Below the pieces are notes generated by a model that worked only from the letters and a program-made list of their open reading frames with translations, was not told the origin of the DNA and made no database searches. A stretch of 64,000 nt of DNA from NCBI GenBank assembly GCA_038373885.1, contig JAWZYV010013270.1, positions 124,001-188,000 on the forward strand, given 5' to 3'. Made by a program: the position numbers and the translations under genes. This document shows, in pieces, positions 1-10,692 of this stretch; position 1 is the stretch's first letter, and the number at the start of each line of letters is the position of its first letter. This DNA is from Cheiracanthium punctorium (Eukaryota; Arthropoda; Arachnida; Araneae; Cheiracanthiidae).

Positions 1-1028
1 GCGACAAAATTGCAGTCCATGTCCACGATTTGGTTAACGATTGATACCGATTTGGCGACATCCTTAATGATTCGTATAATTTCGTATGGAAAATGGATTC
101 GAATAGATACGAATCCAGAAACAGATACGAAATAGATACGACTCGCTTTTTTAGGCACAACTTCAAAATAAAATTTTATAGAAAAACTTTACCGTGAATT
201 CGTGACAGTTCCATCCAGTCGTTGGTGCTGTCACTGCCCCAACTCTTATAAGTCGAATATTTGTATATCTCGAAGTTTTCCTGTCCAGAAACGAGGAAGA
301 AACTTTCCATGCATATAATCTCTATTTTTAACACTTAAAATACTAACAATTAATTTTTCTTTATTTACAGTAGTAGTACAATATGATGAAATACTATTTA
401 AAATGTAAAATTTGAATTTTTGAATGAAAAGGGGGGGGGGGGGGGACCGTTAACATGCACATCTGAACTCGAAACATTTGGCTGGTCGATTGGTGTTCGA
501 GTTACTTCGAGTTGACCGCATAAATAACTGTTTTATTTTAATATAAAAAAATACCTGAAGGAAACACATATTTATTAGAAAATTTCAAGTTTATTTATAA
601 TTCCCAATTTAGTCATCAATAGGTAGAAGCAAGAGCATTTTTGTTTGTTCAGTTTGATTTATCTTTATTTTCAATAAGTTAATTGTATTTTAAAAAACAT
701 TATAACACAAATGATTTAATTATTAATATTATAATAATAATTTTTTGCTAACTCTTTCTAAACTGCTCAGGGATATACAAAGGACTTCTGTTTAATCAGA
801 GAAAAAGTGTCAGCGCATTGATTATGCAGCGCTTTTAGTATATAGCACAAATGCATCTTCAAAATGTACATTGCATTACAAAATGAAAGTGTTTCAGATT
901 TTTCTTTTCATAACTAAAGTCTGGCAGCTATTTTAAGCATCCTTCAACGTGCCGTTAGACTGACAGAATTATGACATGCCGTCGACTTTTTATTTTATTT
1001 TTTATTTACTAAACCATATTATGTTTGA
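1..1028. other. AT-rich DNA, no gene seen
   Basis: I see no coding potential in this stretch. Degenerate copies of the word AGATACGA lie at about 63-150, and a run of 15 G residues sits at 431-445, which is striking in such AT-rich surroundings. Nothing else is recognisable. Confidence 0.6.
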
Positions 1029-1410
1029 TACAGACCGGCAGTGGTCTTGGAGCTCAACTCCGCTACCATAAGAACACGGCAAGTGAAGCAGTATCCGGTT
1101 TGGCCAGTGCTTCGGAGGGTCTACTCCTGTCTCGGCTCGACTGGTGAGGGACCGTGTACGCTCATGGGGGCGGGTACACGTAAAATCCACCGTGGCTCCA
1201 ATGTCCTCCAAGTTGTTAAACGATATCACTGGGTGAGCCGAATTCAGGGGGTTGGTCCCTTCTCTGGAATGGGTTCAAAATTTGGGGACCCAGGCTAAAG
1301 TCGGACTTCCTCCCCTGGGGCCCACTAAAAATAGAAGAGCCCCCCCCCCTCCTGTCCATCGCCTCCCTATCTGTCGGATCTGCACCGATTGCGGTTGTCA
1401 GAGGACATAA
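1029..1410 (+). repeat. Dispersed GC-rich repeat family A, copy 1
   Basis: This is one of seven related copies in the window (others near 10.4, 30.1, 32.8, 37.2, 41.5 and 56.3 kb). Shared landmarks, in order, are CAGTGGTC, AAGAACACGGCAAG, GGACCGTGTACGCT, CACGTAAAATC, GGCTCCAATGTCC, a 3' block around GTCGGACTTCCTCC and CATCGCCTCCCTAT. The 5' part has weak tRNA-like A-box (TGGTCnnGnnAC) and B-box (GGYTCCAANRTCC) resemblance, so a SINE is the best guess. It has no coding role that I can see; the open frames inside it are incidental. Confidence 0.8.
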
Positions 1411-1608
1411 GGATAGAATTTTAAAAGTAAAACTTGAAAATAATTGTTGTCCAAACACCATGGAAAAAGATGTATTATTGTTTTATCTACAATGTTTCTG
1501 TTGGCTATTAGACTCATCTCTTTTCGGTTTCATGGTGCAGTTAGCAATCTTTAATGAACCTAATGGAAGTGTGTCATGTTAACTTAAAATATTTCCCAAT
1601 TTTCAAAG

Positions 1609-2216
1609 TTAACACTAGAACCGCGGGATGGGACATTTTGACCCAAAACCAGATTTTTTTTTTTTTTTTTTTTTTTAAAGTTACGAACTGAATTTTTTTT
1701 AAAAATCGTGACTTTTTCCAACTTTATGTTATTAATTATCTGTAAAAAATTTAAGCTCGTAACTTTTTTTTTTGTTTTGTTTTTAATATGTATACCAGAT
1801 ATCGCGGAATGGGTCATTTTGACCCGAAACTTTCCAGGAGTCTGGAATCCGAAGTTCAAATTAAACAAACGTCATTATCATTCATAAAACGAACGGTAAT
1901 GACATAACAAATGGTATCATATCATTATGTCACTTTCATTGCAACTTGAATTTTACATTTCGGGTCCATTTGACCCATACCGCGGTTTTAGGTAGACCTA
2001 TCTCAAGCGATGAGGTTCTCATAAGAATTATAACAACAATATTTTTGTGTTTTTAATGCAAAATTAAACTTAATACTAATGTTGAGATTAAACTAATATC
2101 ATTACCGTTGAAATATAATATTACTGTTGCATTGCAACATGAATGCTGTAAGTTGGGTCAATTTGGCCCAGCCCGAGGTTTTAGGTATATCTGAAACACC
2201 GCGATTCTAGAGTTAA
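1609..2216. mobile_element. piggyBac-like MITE with TTAA ends
   Basis: The left end reads TTAACACTAGAACCGCGG and the right end, on the other strand, TTAACTCTAGAATCGCGG: 16 of 18 bases match, and both ends carry the TTAA target of the piggyBac superfamily. The 608 bp element has no transposase. Inside it, GGGTCATTTTGACCC-like words recur next to CGCGG at about 1622, 1801, 1961 and 2155, some pointing each way. It is a non-autonomous element; the superfamily call rests on TTAA plus a CNCTAGAA-type end. Confidence 0.75.
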
Positions 2217-2405
2217 TGAATTCTGGCTTAATTTAATCAGGATGGAGTCGACTGGATGTTTCGAACATTGCGTAATACTAGTTCTAGCCAAATTGTTTCG
2301 CAGTTTAGGTTAATATTTTAAGACATCATTCTTCATTCTGGACAGTGGTCTGTTTTTAACATTTTCCTACAACTGATTTCGGTTCGTCTGTCTGCTGGCC
2401 CGTGC

Positions 2406-3804
2406 GCATATTACCAATCCTTACATTCATTCGGAACCTTACATCCTTACATTCCTGGCCCCGAAAAGACAACCCGAAATCCAGATAGCTGATTGGTTAG
2501 CTCACTGACGTCATGCCTGCCCACCGAATTTCAAAATTGGCGAGAATACAGCAAAATACTTATGAATTGAAATGATTAATTATCATGAGATGAAATACCA
2601 GCGAAATAAACATATAGGCAGCTTGAAGTAGTTTAGATGACACGCAATAAAAGAATATTATACGGTTTAAATTACGAGTGCATTACGAATACTATTTTAA
2701 ACTTTTTTTTTCCACTGGTGCTGACATCTGTTATTATATAAGTAGACTTATATGACACGTTAAGTACACTTTTCATAGACGATTTTTCAGAAAATTAAAA
2801 ACAATTTCTAGGCTGTTTTCAATGAGCGTCTATAAAGTTTAATTAAATTAAAATTATTATAAACTGAAATGATTCGCATAACCTGAATATAAACTGAAAT
2901 GATTCGCAATTATTCAATATTTATTTAGTAAAATTTTTTCCATAAAAATAAAAGAAAAGATTTTTTGAAAAATTATGAATATCATTTCTTGAATAATGGA
3001 ACATGTACTCTAAATATTAATAAATGACTTAAGTTACAACTAGATGCATGAGATTTAACTAATTAATAAAAAAGGCAATTTAAATAATTCATTGCATTTT
3101 TCACAAACAAAATTCTGAATGTAAATTTTAAAAAAGACGCAACGTAAATTAAAATAATAAAATGTTTTATTAATTAATTAAATCTCATGCATCTAGTTGT
3201 AACTTAAGTCATTTATTAATATTTAGAGTACATGCCATTGTTCAAGAAATGATATTCATAATTTTTCAAAAAATATTTTCTTTTATTTTTATGGAAAAAA
3301 TTGTACTAAATAAATATTGAATAATTGTATTATGCGAATCATTTCAGTTTATAATAATTTTAATTTAATTAAACTTTATAGACGCACATTGAAAACAGCC
3401 TAGAAATTGATTTTAATTTTCTGAAAAATCGTCTATGAAAAGTGTACTTAACGTGTCATATAAGTCTACTTATATAATAACAGATGTCAGCACCAGTAGA
3501 AAAAAAAAAGTTTAAAATAGGATTCGTAATGTACTCGTAATTTAAACCGTATATTCTTTTATTGCGTATCATCTAAAACTACTTCACGCTGCCTATATGT
3601 TTATTTCGCTGGTATTTCATCTCATGATAATTAATCATTTTAATTCATAAGTATTTTGCTGTAGACTCGCCAATTTTGAAATTCGGTGGGCAGGCGTGAC
3701 GTCAGTGAGCTAACCAATCAGCGTTCTGGATTCCGGGTTGTCTTTTCGGGGCCAGGAATGTAAGGATGTAACGTTCCGAATGAATGTAAGGATTGGTAAT
3801 ATGC
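2406..3804. mobile_element. Fold-back (MULE-like) element with about 650 bp arms
   Basis: The left arm (2406 to about 3070) is matched in reverse by the right arm (about 3162-3804), with a loop of roughly 90 bp. Both ends read GCATATTACCAATCC inward and are bounded by the same 9 bp, GGCCCGTGC, at 2397-2405 and 3805-3813, a perfect target-site duplication. Subterminal CCTTACATTC words are repeated. Nine-base duplications with very long terminal inverted repeats are typical of Mutator-like and Foldback elements. There is no transposase, so it is non-autonomous. The left arm has an extra copy of a roughly 30 bp segment (2864-2912, AAACTGAAATGATTCGCA) that the right arm lacks. Confidence 0.9.
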
Positions 3805-3813
3805 GGCCCGTGC

Positions 3814-4600
3814 GCTAATTGTCCTTAAATATGCATGCACTAATTACTACATAATTCGTTTACGTCATCACCACGTACAGTGCCACGTACTCGTTTGAAA
3901 ATAGTGTATGTGGCAACTGTAGTTCTTCAACAGAAGCACTCAAAAGAATGCCAATATATTAAGTACTACGGATGATCGTTGTTTAAAGCGTATTTTTTAT
4001 ATTCGTCTATTTCAATTTAATTAAAAAAGCTAAAATTAGCAAACAGTAGTATTGGTAAAATATTCCAGAACATAAGTCGGTGGATAGGTCGAATTACGTT
4101 TTCGGATTTTCGACATACACCAGCAAAAATTATATGCTCTAGCTATCCAAGAATTATTATTTTTCTCTTTCCTGCCTTTACATTATGTGAAATATTTCAC
4201 CATGCCGTACCTTGCATTTACGGTTCAAAGTAACTTTCTGGAAGACCGGGGCAAAGCGCATAAATCTCAATGTCGCAAAATCTGTGATATATGGAATTCC
4301 ATATCCTTTAAGCCCTTCTGATGCTACTTTTATTTATTTATTATTTCCAGTAGGAACATAAATTTTAAAGCAAGTACTGACATGTTTGTTTTCTGTCTGT
4401 ATAAATAAAAAATAGATATGCATAGCATTTAGTATGCCAAACTAAATTGGTTAGTAAAACAGGGACGTAGTAGTTGCCTGGGGCTAGGTGATGGGCCCTG
4501 AGATCCTTCCCTAATTTGAAATTTTATTAATTGGATGGAAATAATCAAGATATTTTGTGAGAAATGATACTATCTTTATCTTTTGAGATTTCACATATTT
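3814..4600. other. AT-rich DNA, no gene seen
   Basis: No repeat or coding similarity recognised. The sequence directly after the fold-back element (CTAATTGTCC...) is taken as its pre-insertion flank. Confidence 0.5.
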
Positions 4601-5001
4601 TCCCCCCTCACAATGCTCCTATAATAAGGGTTTTCTTTAAGAAAAGGGTTATGTGTCTTTTTTAAAACAAAGAATAGGGTAATGCAGGGTAAAATGAGTT
4701 GAAAATAATCATTATTCATTGGATGTTTTCTGTTAGCAATAGTGCAAAACATGCAACTTTTGGTAAAATGAGTACGAAACAGCAATTTTTTTTTTTCATG
4801 AGATGTTTTGTATTACATATACTGTTAAAATTTCAGCGTTTTTTTCTTACTTTATGCAATGTATTCATTCTCTTCACATCTAAAAAGATATTATGTGACC
4901 ATATTAATTTAAAATTTAAACATTATAGACTTTATTAAGAGATTTTTCCGTAAAAGTGAGGTAAAAAGGGTAATAGAATACACACAAAAGCAATATCTAA
5001 A

Positions 5002-5850
5002 TCTATGTAAATAAAATTAGACTTTTGTCTGTACATTTCTTGGATTTCAAAAATTTTGCAATTTCTATCCGTTTCAAGCAACTGGGAATCCGGTGCGACC
5101 CTCAAAAAAAAGTTTGTCTGTCTGTCGTTCTGCCATTCTGTCCGTGACGCTTTTTTCGTTCAAGCATCACGTAAAAACGACTGAAGCGGATGGTATGAAA
5201 TTGGGGGTCATGATAGATGGTCACTCAACTTAAAAAATAGGCGTCGAATTTAAAAAAAAATCTTGATTGGATTTTGAGATTTTGCGAAAATCCTTCCAAA
5301 CTGTGTAAATTTGTGTTCGAGCATCACGTAATAACGCCTAATACGAATGATACGAAATTTGATGATATGATAAGTAGTTGCTAATCTTAATTTATAAGCG
5401 TTAAATTTTTAAAATATTTTGATTACATTTTGAGATTTTGTGAAAATCGTTTTAAAATACGTAAATTTTGTTCCAGCATCACGAAATAAAGACTGCAGGG
5501 AATGAAACGAAATTTGGTGACGTGATAGGTTGTCACTCAACTTAAATTCCAGGCTTCCAATTTTTCAAAAATATTGATTAGAGTTTGAGAAATTTTGCGA
5601 AAATTATTTCAATATGCGTAAATATTCGTTCGCGCATCCCATAATTACGACTAAAGCGTATGAAATGATATTACTTAGTTACTGTCTAACCTGTAATATT
5701 TTAACAATAGATAAAAATTATAACTTCGCTTTCTTTACTTTGTCAACATACTACATCCATTCTGTGTACTCCTACAATGCTGACGAAAGTTCTTGCTTTT
5801 TGGAAATTTGCATTCAGTACTAACCCGTCAACGACGGGTACTTCAGCTAG
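5002..5850 (+). mobile_element. Non-autonomous Helitron, complete
   Basis: The element begins TCTATGTAAATAAAA after an A and ends in CTAG followed by T, as expected for Helitron insertion between A and T. The hairpin ACCCGTC-AAC-GACGGGT (5823-5839) sits just upstream of the terminal ACTTCAGCTAG. The interior holds at least three diverged tandem units of about 157 bp; their GCATCAC cores start near 5165, 5322, 5477 and 5635. No Rep/helicase gene is present. It interrupts a family F repeat, so it is the younger of the two. Confidence 0.8.
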
Positions 5851-5931
5851 TAAATAAATAAAATAAATAAATAACGATAAATATATAAATAAAAAATAAT
5901 AATAACAACAACAACAATAATAATAATACAC
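5851..5931. repeat. A-rich AAAT/AAT/AAC microsatellite
   Basis: AAAT units, then AAT and AAC units, start immediately after the Helitron 3' end. Microsatellites next to Helitron 3' ends are common in arthropods. Confidence 0.85.
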
Positions 5932-6556
5932 TTTATGAATTTTTGAATATTGACTAAAATATTTTTCAAATTTAAAAATAGGATGGCCAGATACTGGACA
6001 AACTTTGTATTACGGCACCTCATTGTTGAAAGGTACAGTGGAGTAAAATGAGTAAGTATTTCTTTTCGATCATATATATCAGTAATTTGTTTTGTTAATG
6101 GATTTTTTCTTATATTTTGAGACATTAAGCATCATTTCTACTCAAAAAGGGTTAATAGGAGCATTTAAAAACATAATACAAAATAAGCTTAACTGTATAC
6201 CGTTTCATCCCACCACGCTAAAACATAAATAGAAATAAAATTTTTTTTAAATTGTTAATTTTTTTCTGATGATAAGTTTTTAGATCTTTTCATAATTGAA
6301 AACAATAACAGAACTTCTCAAATTTTCAGAAATGTATTAGCTTCTTGAAAGATTTTGGAGATTCAAGAAAAGAATGCCGATTCAATAAGCAGATAAAAGT
6401 TAATAATTTGTTTTCAAATGCAACTAATAAAATTTTAATGCGTATAAATTTTGCCTATCTATGGCTGAAAATCTAAATTAAAAATTATCATTTAAAAACA
6501 CTTTATTTATATTTTTGATCAAAAAGTAATACCCACGCATTTAAAATAATAATGCG

Positions 6557-6650
6557 CTTTGTAAAATAACACTATAAAAGCTACTTGAACGGCCATGCAT
6601 CTACAGATGCGTAGCCGTTCGAGTAACTTTCATGGTGTTATTTTACAAAG
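6557..6650. repeat. 94 bp imperfect hairpin
   Basis: The arms CTTTGTAAAATAAC...GCATCT (6557-6602) and AGATGC...GTTATTTTACAAAG (6605-6650) pair around a 2 nt loop. The outer part, with the following TTTAAACACCAG, recurs at about 32392-32450, so this belongs to a dispersed palindromic family, probably a small MITE. Confidence 0.75.
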
Positions 6651-7294
6651 TATTTTTTATTATTTTATTTTTTAAACACCAGTTATTTTGGGTGTTTTTT
6701 CTTACTTACATATTTTACCTCGCCATACACTATTCCATTAAATATTCTGCAATGTTTTAAAACTATTTTTTATTAAAAGGATTTTAAAGAAATGACATTT
6801 AGTTGGTAATAAAAAAAATATTTTTCTACAAATCTATGACATGTACGGCAAAAGATCATTTTTAACAAATGAGAGACAACAAAGCACATAAAAGCTGCTC
6901 CGGATTAATTATTTTGTCTATCGATTCAATATGAGATGATTAAATGGTGCTGATCCGTTTGCCAGGAAGGAAAATTTTAGTTCTCAAGATGAATTTTGCA
7001 ATTTTCCTTACATAATCATAGTAGTATTTCGTGAGGCCGTGAAATGGATTGTTAAATTATCTTTAATTAGAACTAAACGTCTCAATTACCACAAAACTTT
7101 TTACAATATAGCACTTAAGAATAAATATTTAGAATTTACAACCCTGTTCTTTTATAGCTTATGCCGACGTTCCGAGAAAATTCCAGAGGAAACACTCCCC
7201 GGAATGATCCAGATCAAACCCAAATTTTGATTGCATATTAGAAAAGTTGTTGATATAGTCTAATTGGCTACAACGTAATACTAATGTATGAAAA

Positions 7295-7645
7295 CAAACA
7301 TTACAGGCCCCATAAGTAAAATTGCACTAAATATCCAAAATGTCGCCAAGCTTGGCGGCTTTTACGCGAAATATCGTCAAAGTTGGCTCTAAAAATAACT
7401 TTCCAAAAGTGAAGTCAGTTAAGCTCTAGCATCAGTATTTCCCGAGAATTCGAGAAAACCCTATGTTAAGCAATAGGGAAACTCGAAAATCCCTATCTAA
7501 CGTGTTAGATAAGCGATTTTGATGCAACAAAATGCAAAATTTAATTATTTGAAGAGTAGATTAGTAGAATAATTATTTGAATTCGAATTTTAGACTCGTT
7601 TCATTCGCAGAAGACCGGGTTACCCAAAAAATCATAATAATATTA
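7295..7645 (-). mobile_element. LTR fragment related to the solo LTR at 46.9 kb
   Basis: On the reverse strand it matches the 5' third of the LTR at 46926-47852. Shared features include GTCGCCAAGCTTGGCG (7342-7359), the CCAAAAGTGAAGT block, a CGAGAAA block and GATTTTGATGCAACA. Similarity fades near 7645, close to where the LTR start would be expected. Only part of the LTR remains. Confidence 0.7.
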
Positions 7646-10375
7646 ACTAAATTTCTTTCTTTTTAAATGCACATATGTGAAATAGTTTCAGATTTATAAT
7701 ATTGCCCCAAACAATAAATAATCCAAGGAATTGCGACTGGACGCTATTTTAGTGCACGCCTACATATATCACAGGATTACAGTTATATGAAAAATTCTTC
7801 AACTTTCCCCGGATGGAATACCAAATCATGAAAGCTAACCTAATTCCAAAATATTGCCTTTTCGACCATAAATAAAAATACATAAGCCATGTAGACCACA
7901 AAAATTTTTCCTGGACTCCTACAAAGGTCGTAAATATGTTCTAGACACTTTAAAAACCGAAAATGCTTCGAGGTGTAAACAAAAAAAAATTAAAAAATTC
8001 CATTTCATACCTAAAATGTGTATTGAAAATGTACGACAGAATGGAACAAAGAGAAAAAAAAGTTGTAAAAATCTATACGTCAGTTCAGTAGGTGAGACAA
8101 AGTAATAAAACGTGCCTGGAAACACGAATGGTGTAGTCTTACCATAAAAGTTTGACATGTATATTATGGGAATATTGTTTTTCTCACATTTAGAAAAGGT
8201 TCATGCTTGAGAGAATAAAATGATTTTCTGATATGGATGCTCTGTTCAATTTGCGTTTGATAAAATTTTTACGATGCCCAGTTATTTCAGCAGATTTTTC
8301 TCATCAGTGGTTTTGTAAGTTAATGAATTAACCTAGGATGCATCTGTAATATTGCAAAAAGATGGCGAAGGTGGTTCCTACATGAATGGGTGAGACAGAT
8401 ATAGATATATATAAACTCTCTTCGCCATGTCACAAAAAAGTTGTTTCAGTATAGTAGCTGCAAATTGAAACTGTTTGAGAGTTATATTTTTCCTCTAAAA
8501 ATTACTTGTAGGTAGCTCTGATGTAGGTCACAAATTCAATATTCCCTATACCTTGTTTTTAAATATATTTGTATAAAATCAAGCATTTTAACACTTCTGT
8601 TTCTGCTCTCATTTTTATTCCTACTTTGGCTTCCAAAATACTTCTACAACAGCCGTTTTTCAAGCAGTCAGGTTGGAGACAGTTGATCTGAAAATAGATT
8701 TTCTTACGTGTTTTTGTAATTTGCAGCGGGTTTCTCATTCCCCGCCGTTGGCTCTTATTTTAGGATACTTGGCTTCAATTCTTTTTGATGCCATGTACCC
8801 GATTTCAAAAGAATCCAAACGCTGCTTGATTACTTTAACTTCAATGGTCTAAATTCAATGTGTTTCTGCTATCGGCACTTCTTAGTACTGTCAAGTGAAT
8901 TCGTACGCCAAAAACAAGTTCAGTGTTGGCATTTTTTTAGGTCACTCCACCTCTATTCGACTGCTATTGTAACCCCTTATTTTAATCGCTGTCCATCACC
9001 AGACGGTAATTTTTAATATTCTTACTTTAAACTCCCTTCTCAATATTCTCTTTAAAGAGATTGATGTCCTTCAGCTTTTATTGCACCTAAATGAGTTAGG
9101 GAATCTGCGAATACAACAGCTTTTTTATCACGAATGTAAAACTGAAAGTAATTTTTTCATTACAGGGGCCATAGTATTAAGGACACTATTCAAACTCTTG
9201 TTTTATCCACTATCTCTCAAAAGAGTATTCGAGTAAACGCCAGACTTAGTTCTTCGTACATTAAAAATTATTTGTCATAAAATATGAATTAGGTTAAGTG
9301 TAATCACAATTCCTCATATTTCTGTCGAGTTGTGCGTTCTTAAAAAAATGTATTGATTATTCAAAAAGCTTTTGAAAATTTCAATTCTCAATAGTATTGT
9401 AATACCGAACTCCAACAACAGGCACAAATATGTGTAGTGAGTATGTCCCGAAATTTATATTTTCATATTGGTTTTTTTCTTTCGGACTAGGTTTAATACT
9501 AACATTATCTGTGTCATCTTAAATACAATCTATAAGATTTTCATTGATTGTGAACATTACTTTTACACGAAGAATAATATGCATCTACGTAGTACGTTGT
9601 TTTTAGGATATAAACTGTCACGCAGAAAAAATACCTACAAAAGCTTTTTTTTTTGCACAAAAACTAGAAAATACAAAAATATTTTAATCTCTATATTAAT
9701 GTAGTCATCTACTGTACATACACTAAAACAAAAGCGAATTCGTTATTAAAGTATTATTTAATTATAGTTTAATACCTAATTACCCTTAGGAGAGCGTTTG
9801 GTGTCAATTTTTCTTTCTAACTGAAAATATCTAAATAAAATTCACTCAGAGAAACTACTTGCTTACTGCAAAAATAAAATCATACTCCAAAATTTACAAT
9901 TTTCGGGTGAAATTTCTGAAAGTTAACCTTTTATGTCACTGTGTTGCAAGTCTGCAGCATACCAAATAAAGCTACATAAATTAATCAGAGTATATATTAT
10001 AGAAATATCTGTGTGTGTGTGTGTGATTTGAATGTGTGTTTTTGTCCTAGAATAACGTGAGTATTAAATAATTTTTCGAAAATTCTCAAAAGTGTGTGAT
10101 AGTCAATTAATATTTTAACACAAAACTGTATTTTGCACTTCAGCTGCAGCAGTATTGGTCATTGCAACACTGAGAGTGCTTTTTCTTAGGTTATCTCTGC
10201 GAGAACTGTACTGTTTAAAAAGTTCTCAGCTTAAACTCTTCACACCCACTTCAGAAACACTTTGGTGTGCTACAGATATACTTTCGAGTGATACAAAAAT
10301 AAAAATAACTATTTAATTGAACTGTACAATAAACACATTTTGGCCAATAAACTTGCACTTTGTTGTTGGTTCAAG
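7646..10375. other. AT-rich non-coding DNA
   Basis: No gene or repeat family recognised. It contains a short TG microsatellite (about 10010-10024), some T-rich runs, and an inverted GGCGAAG/CTTCGCC pair at about 8363-8428. Open frames here are short and lack recognisable motifs. Confidence 0.5.
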
Positions 10376-10690
10376 GATAGACGATACACTAATCCTGGAA
10401 ATAGGTGCCGTTCACCCTGCGGGAGGGTTTGGAGTTCTTTTTGTTGGTCCCTATAATTTTGAACCAATTCGAGATGAGGGCCCAACCTCATATGTATTGT
10501 TTGAACAGGGAGGATGTTGGAACCATGACAGATTTTACGTGCACCAGCACCCATTAGCGTACTCCATCGTACAGTAGTCTAGCCGAGGGAAGAAATCACC
10601 CTCCCGATCACTGGCCAAGCCGGATGTTACTTCACTTTCCGTGTTCTTACGTGAGCGGAGTTGAGTGACGAGACCACTACGGGAACAATA
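10376..10690 (-). repeat. Dispersed repeat family A, copy 2
   Basis: Read on the reverse strand it starts CCGTAGTGGTCTCGTCAC and continues through AAGAACACGG, CACGTAAAATCTGTC, TGGTTCCAACATCC and AACAATACATATGAGG. It shares the 3' variant end with the copy at 41.5 kb (CACCTATTTCCA), so at least two 3' subtypes of the family exist. Confidence 0.8.
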
Positions 10691-10692
10691 GA

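Larger units (their letters stand above)
4600..6500 (+). repeat. Dispersed repeat family F, copy 1, split by a Helitron
   Basis: The left part (about 4600-5001) matches, in reverse, 17.6-17.8 kb, including ACTGTTAAAnTT and TTATGCAATGnATTCAT. The right part (about 5940-6500) matches 16.5-16.98 kb and, in reverse, 17.03-17.46 kb, with ACATTGTATTCCG-like and GTAAAATGAGTA words and a block ending GATCAAAAAGTAATACC. The Helitron and an A-rich tract lie between. Family F is about 0.8-1.1 kb long and AT-rich; I do not recognise its class. Confidence 0.6.

Noticed and set aside
1216..1461. 81-codon reverse frame with Gly/Ser/Pro-rich text
   Set aside because: It is the antisense of family A copy 1; composition follows from the GC-rich repeat.
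5165..5690. CRISPR-like spaced repeats
   Set aside because: The 157 bp units are diverged and whole-unit repeated, inside a eukaryotic Helitron; there are no short identical repeats with unique spacers.
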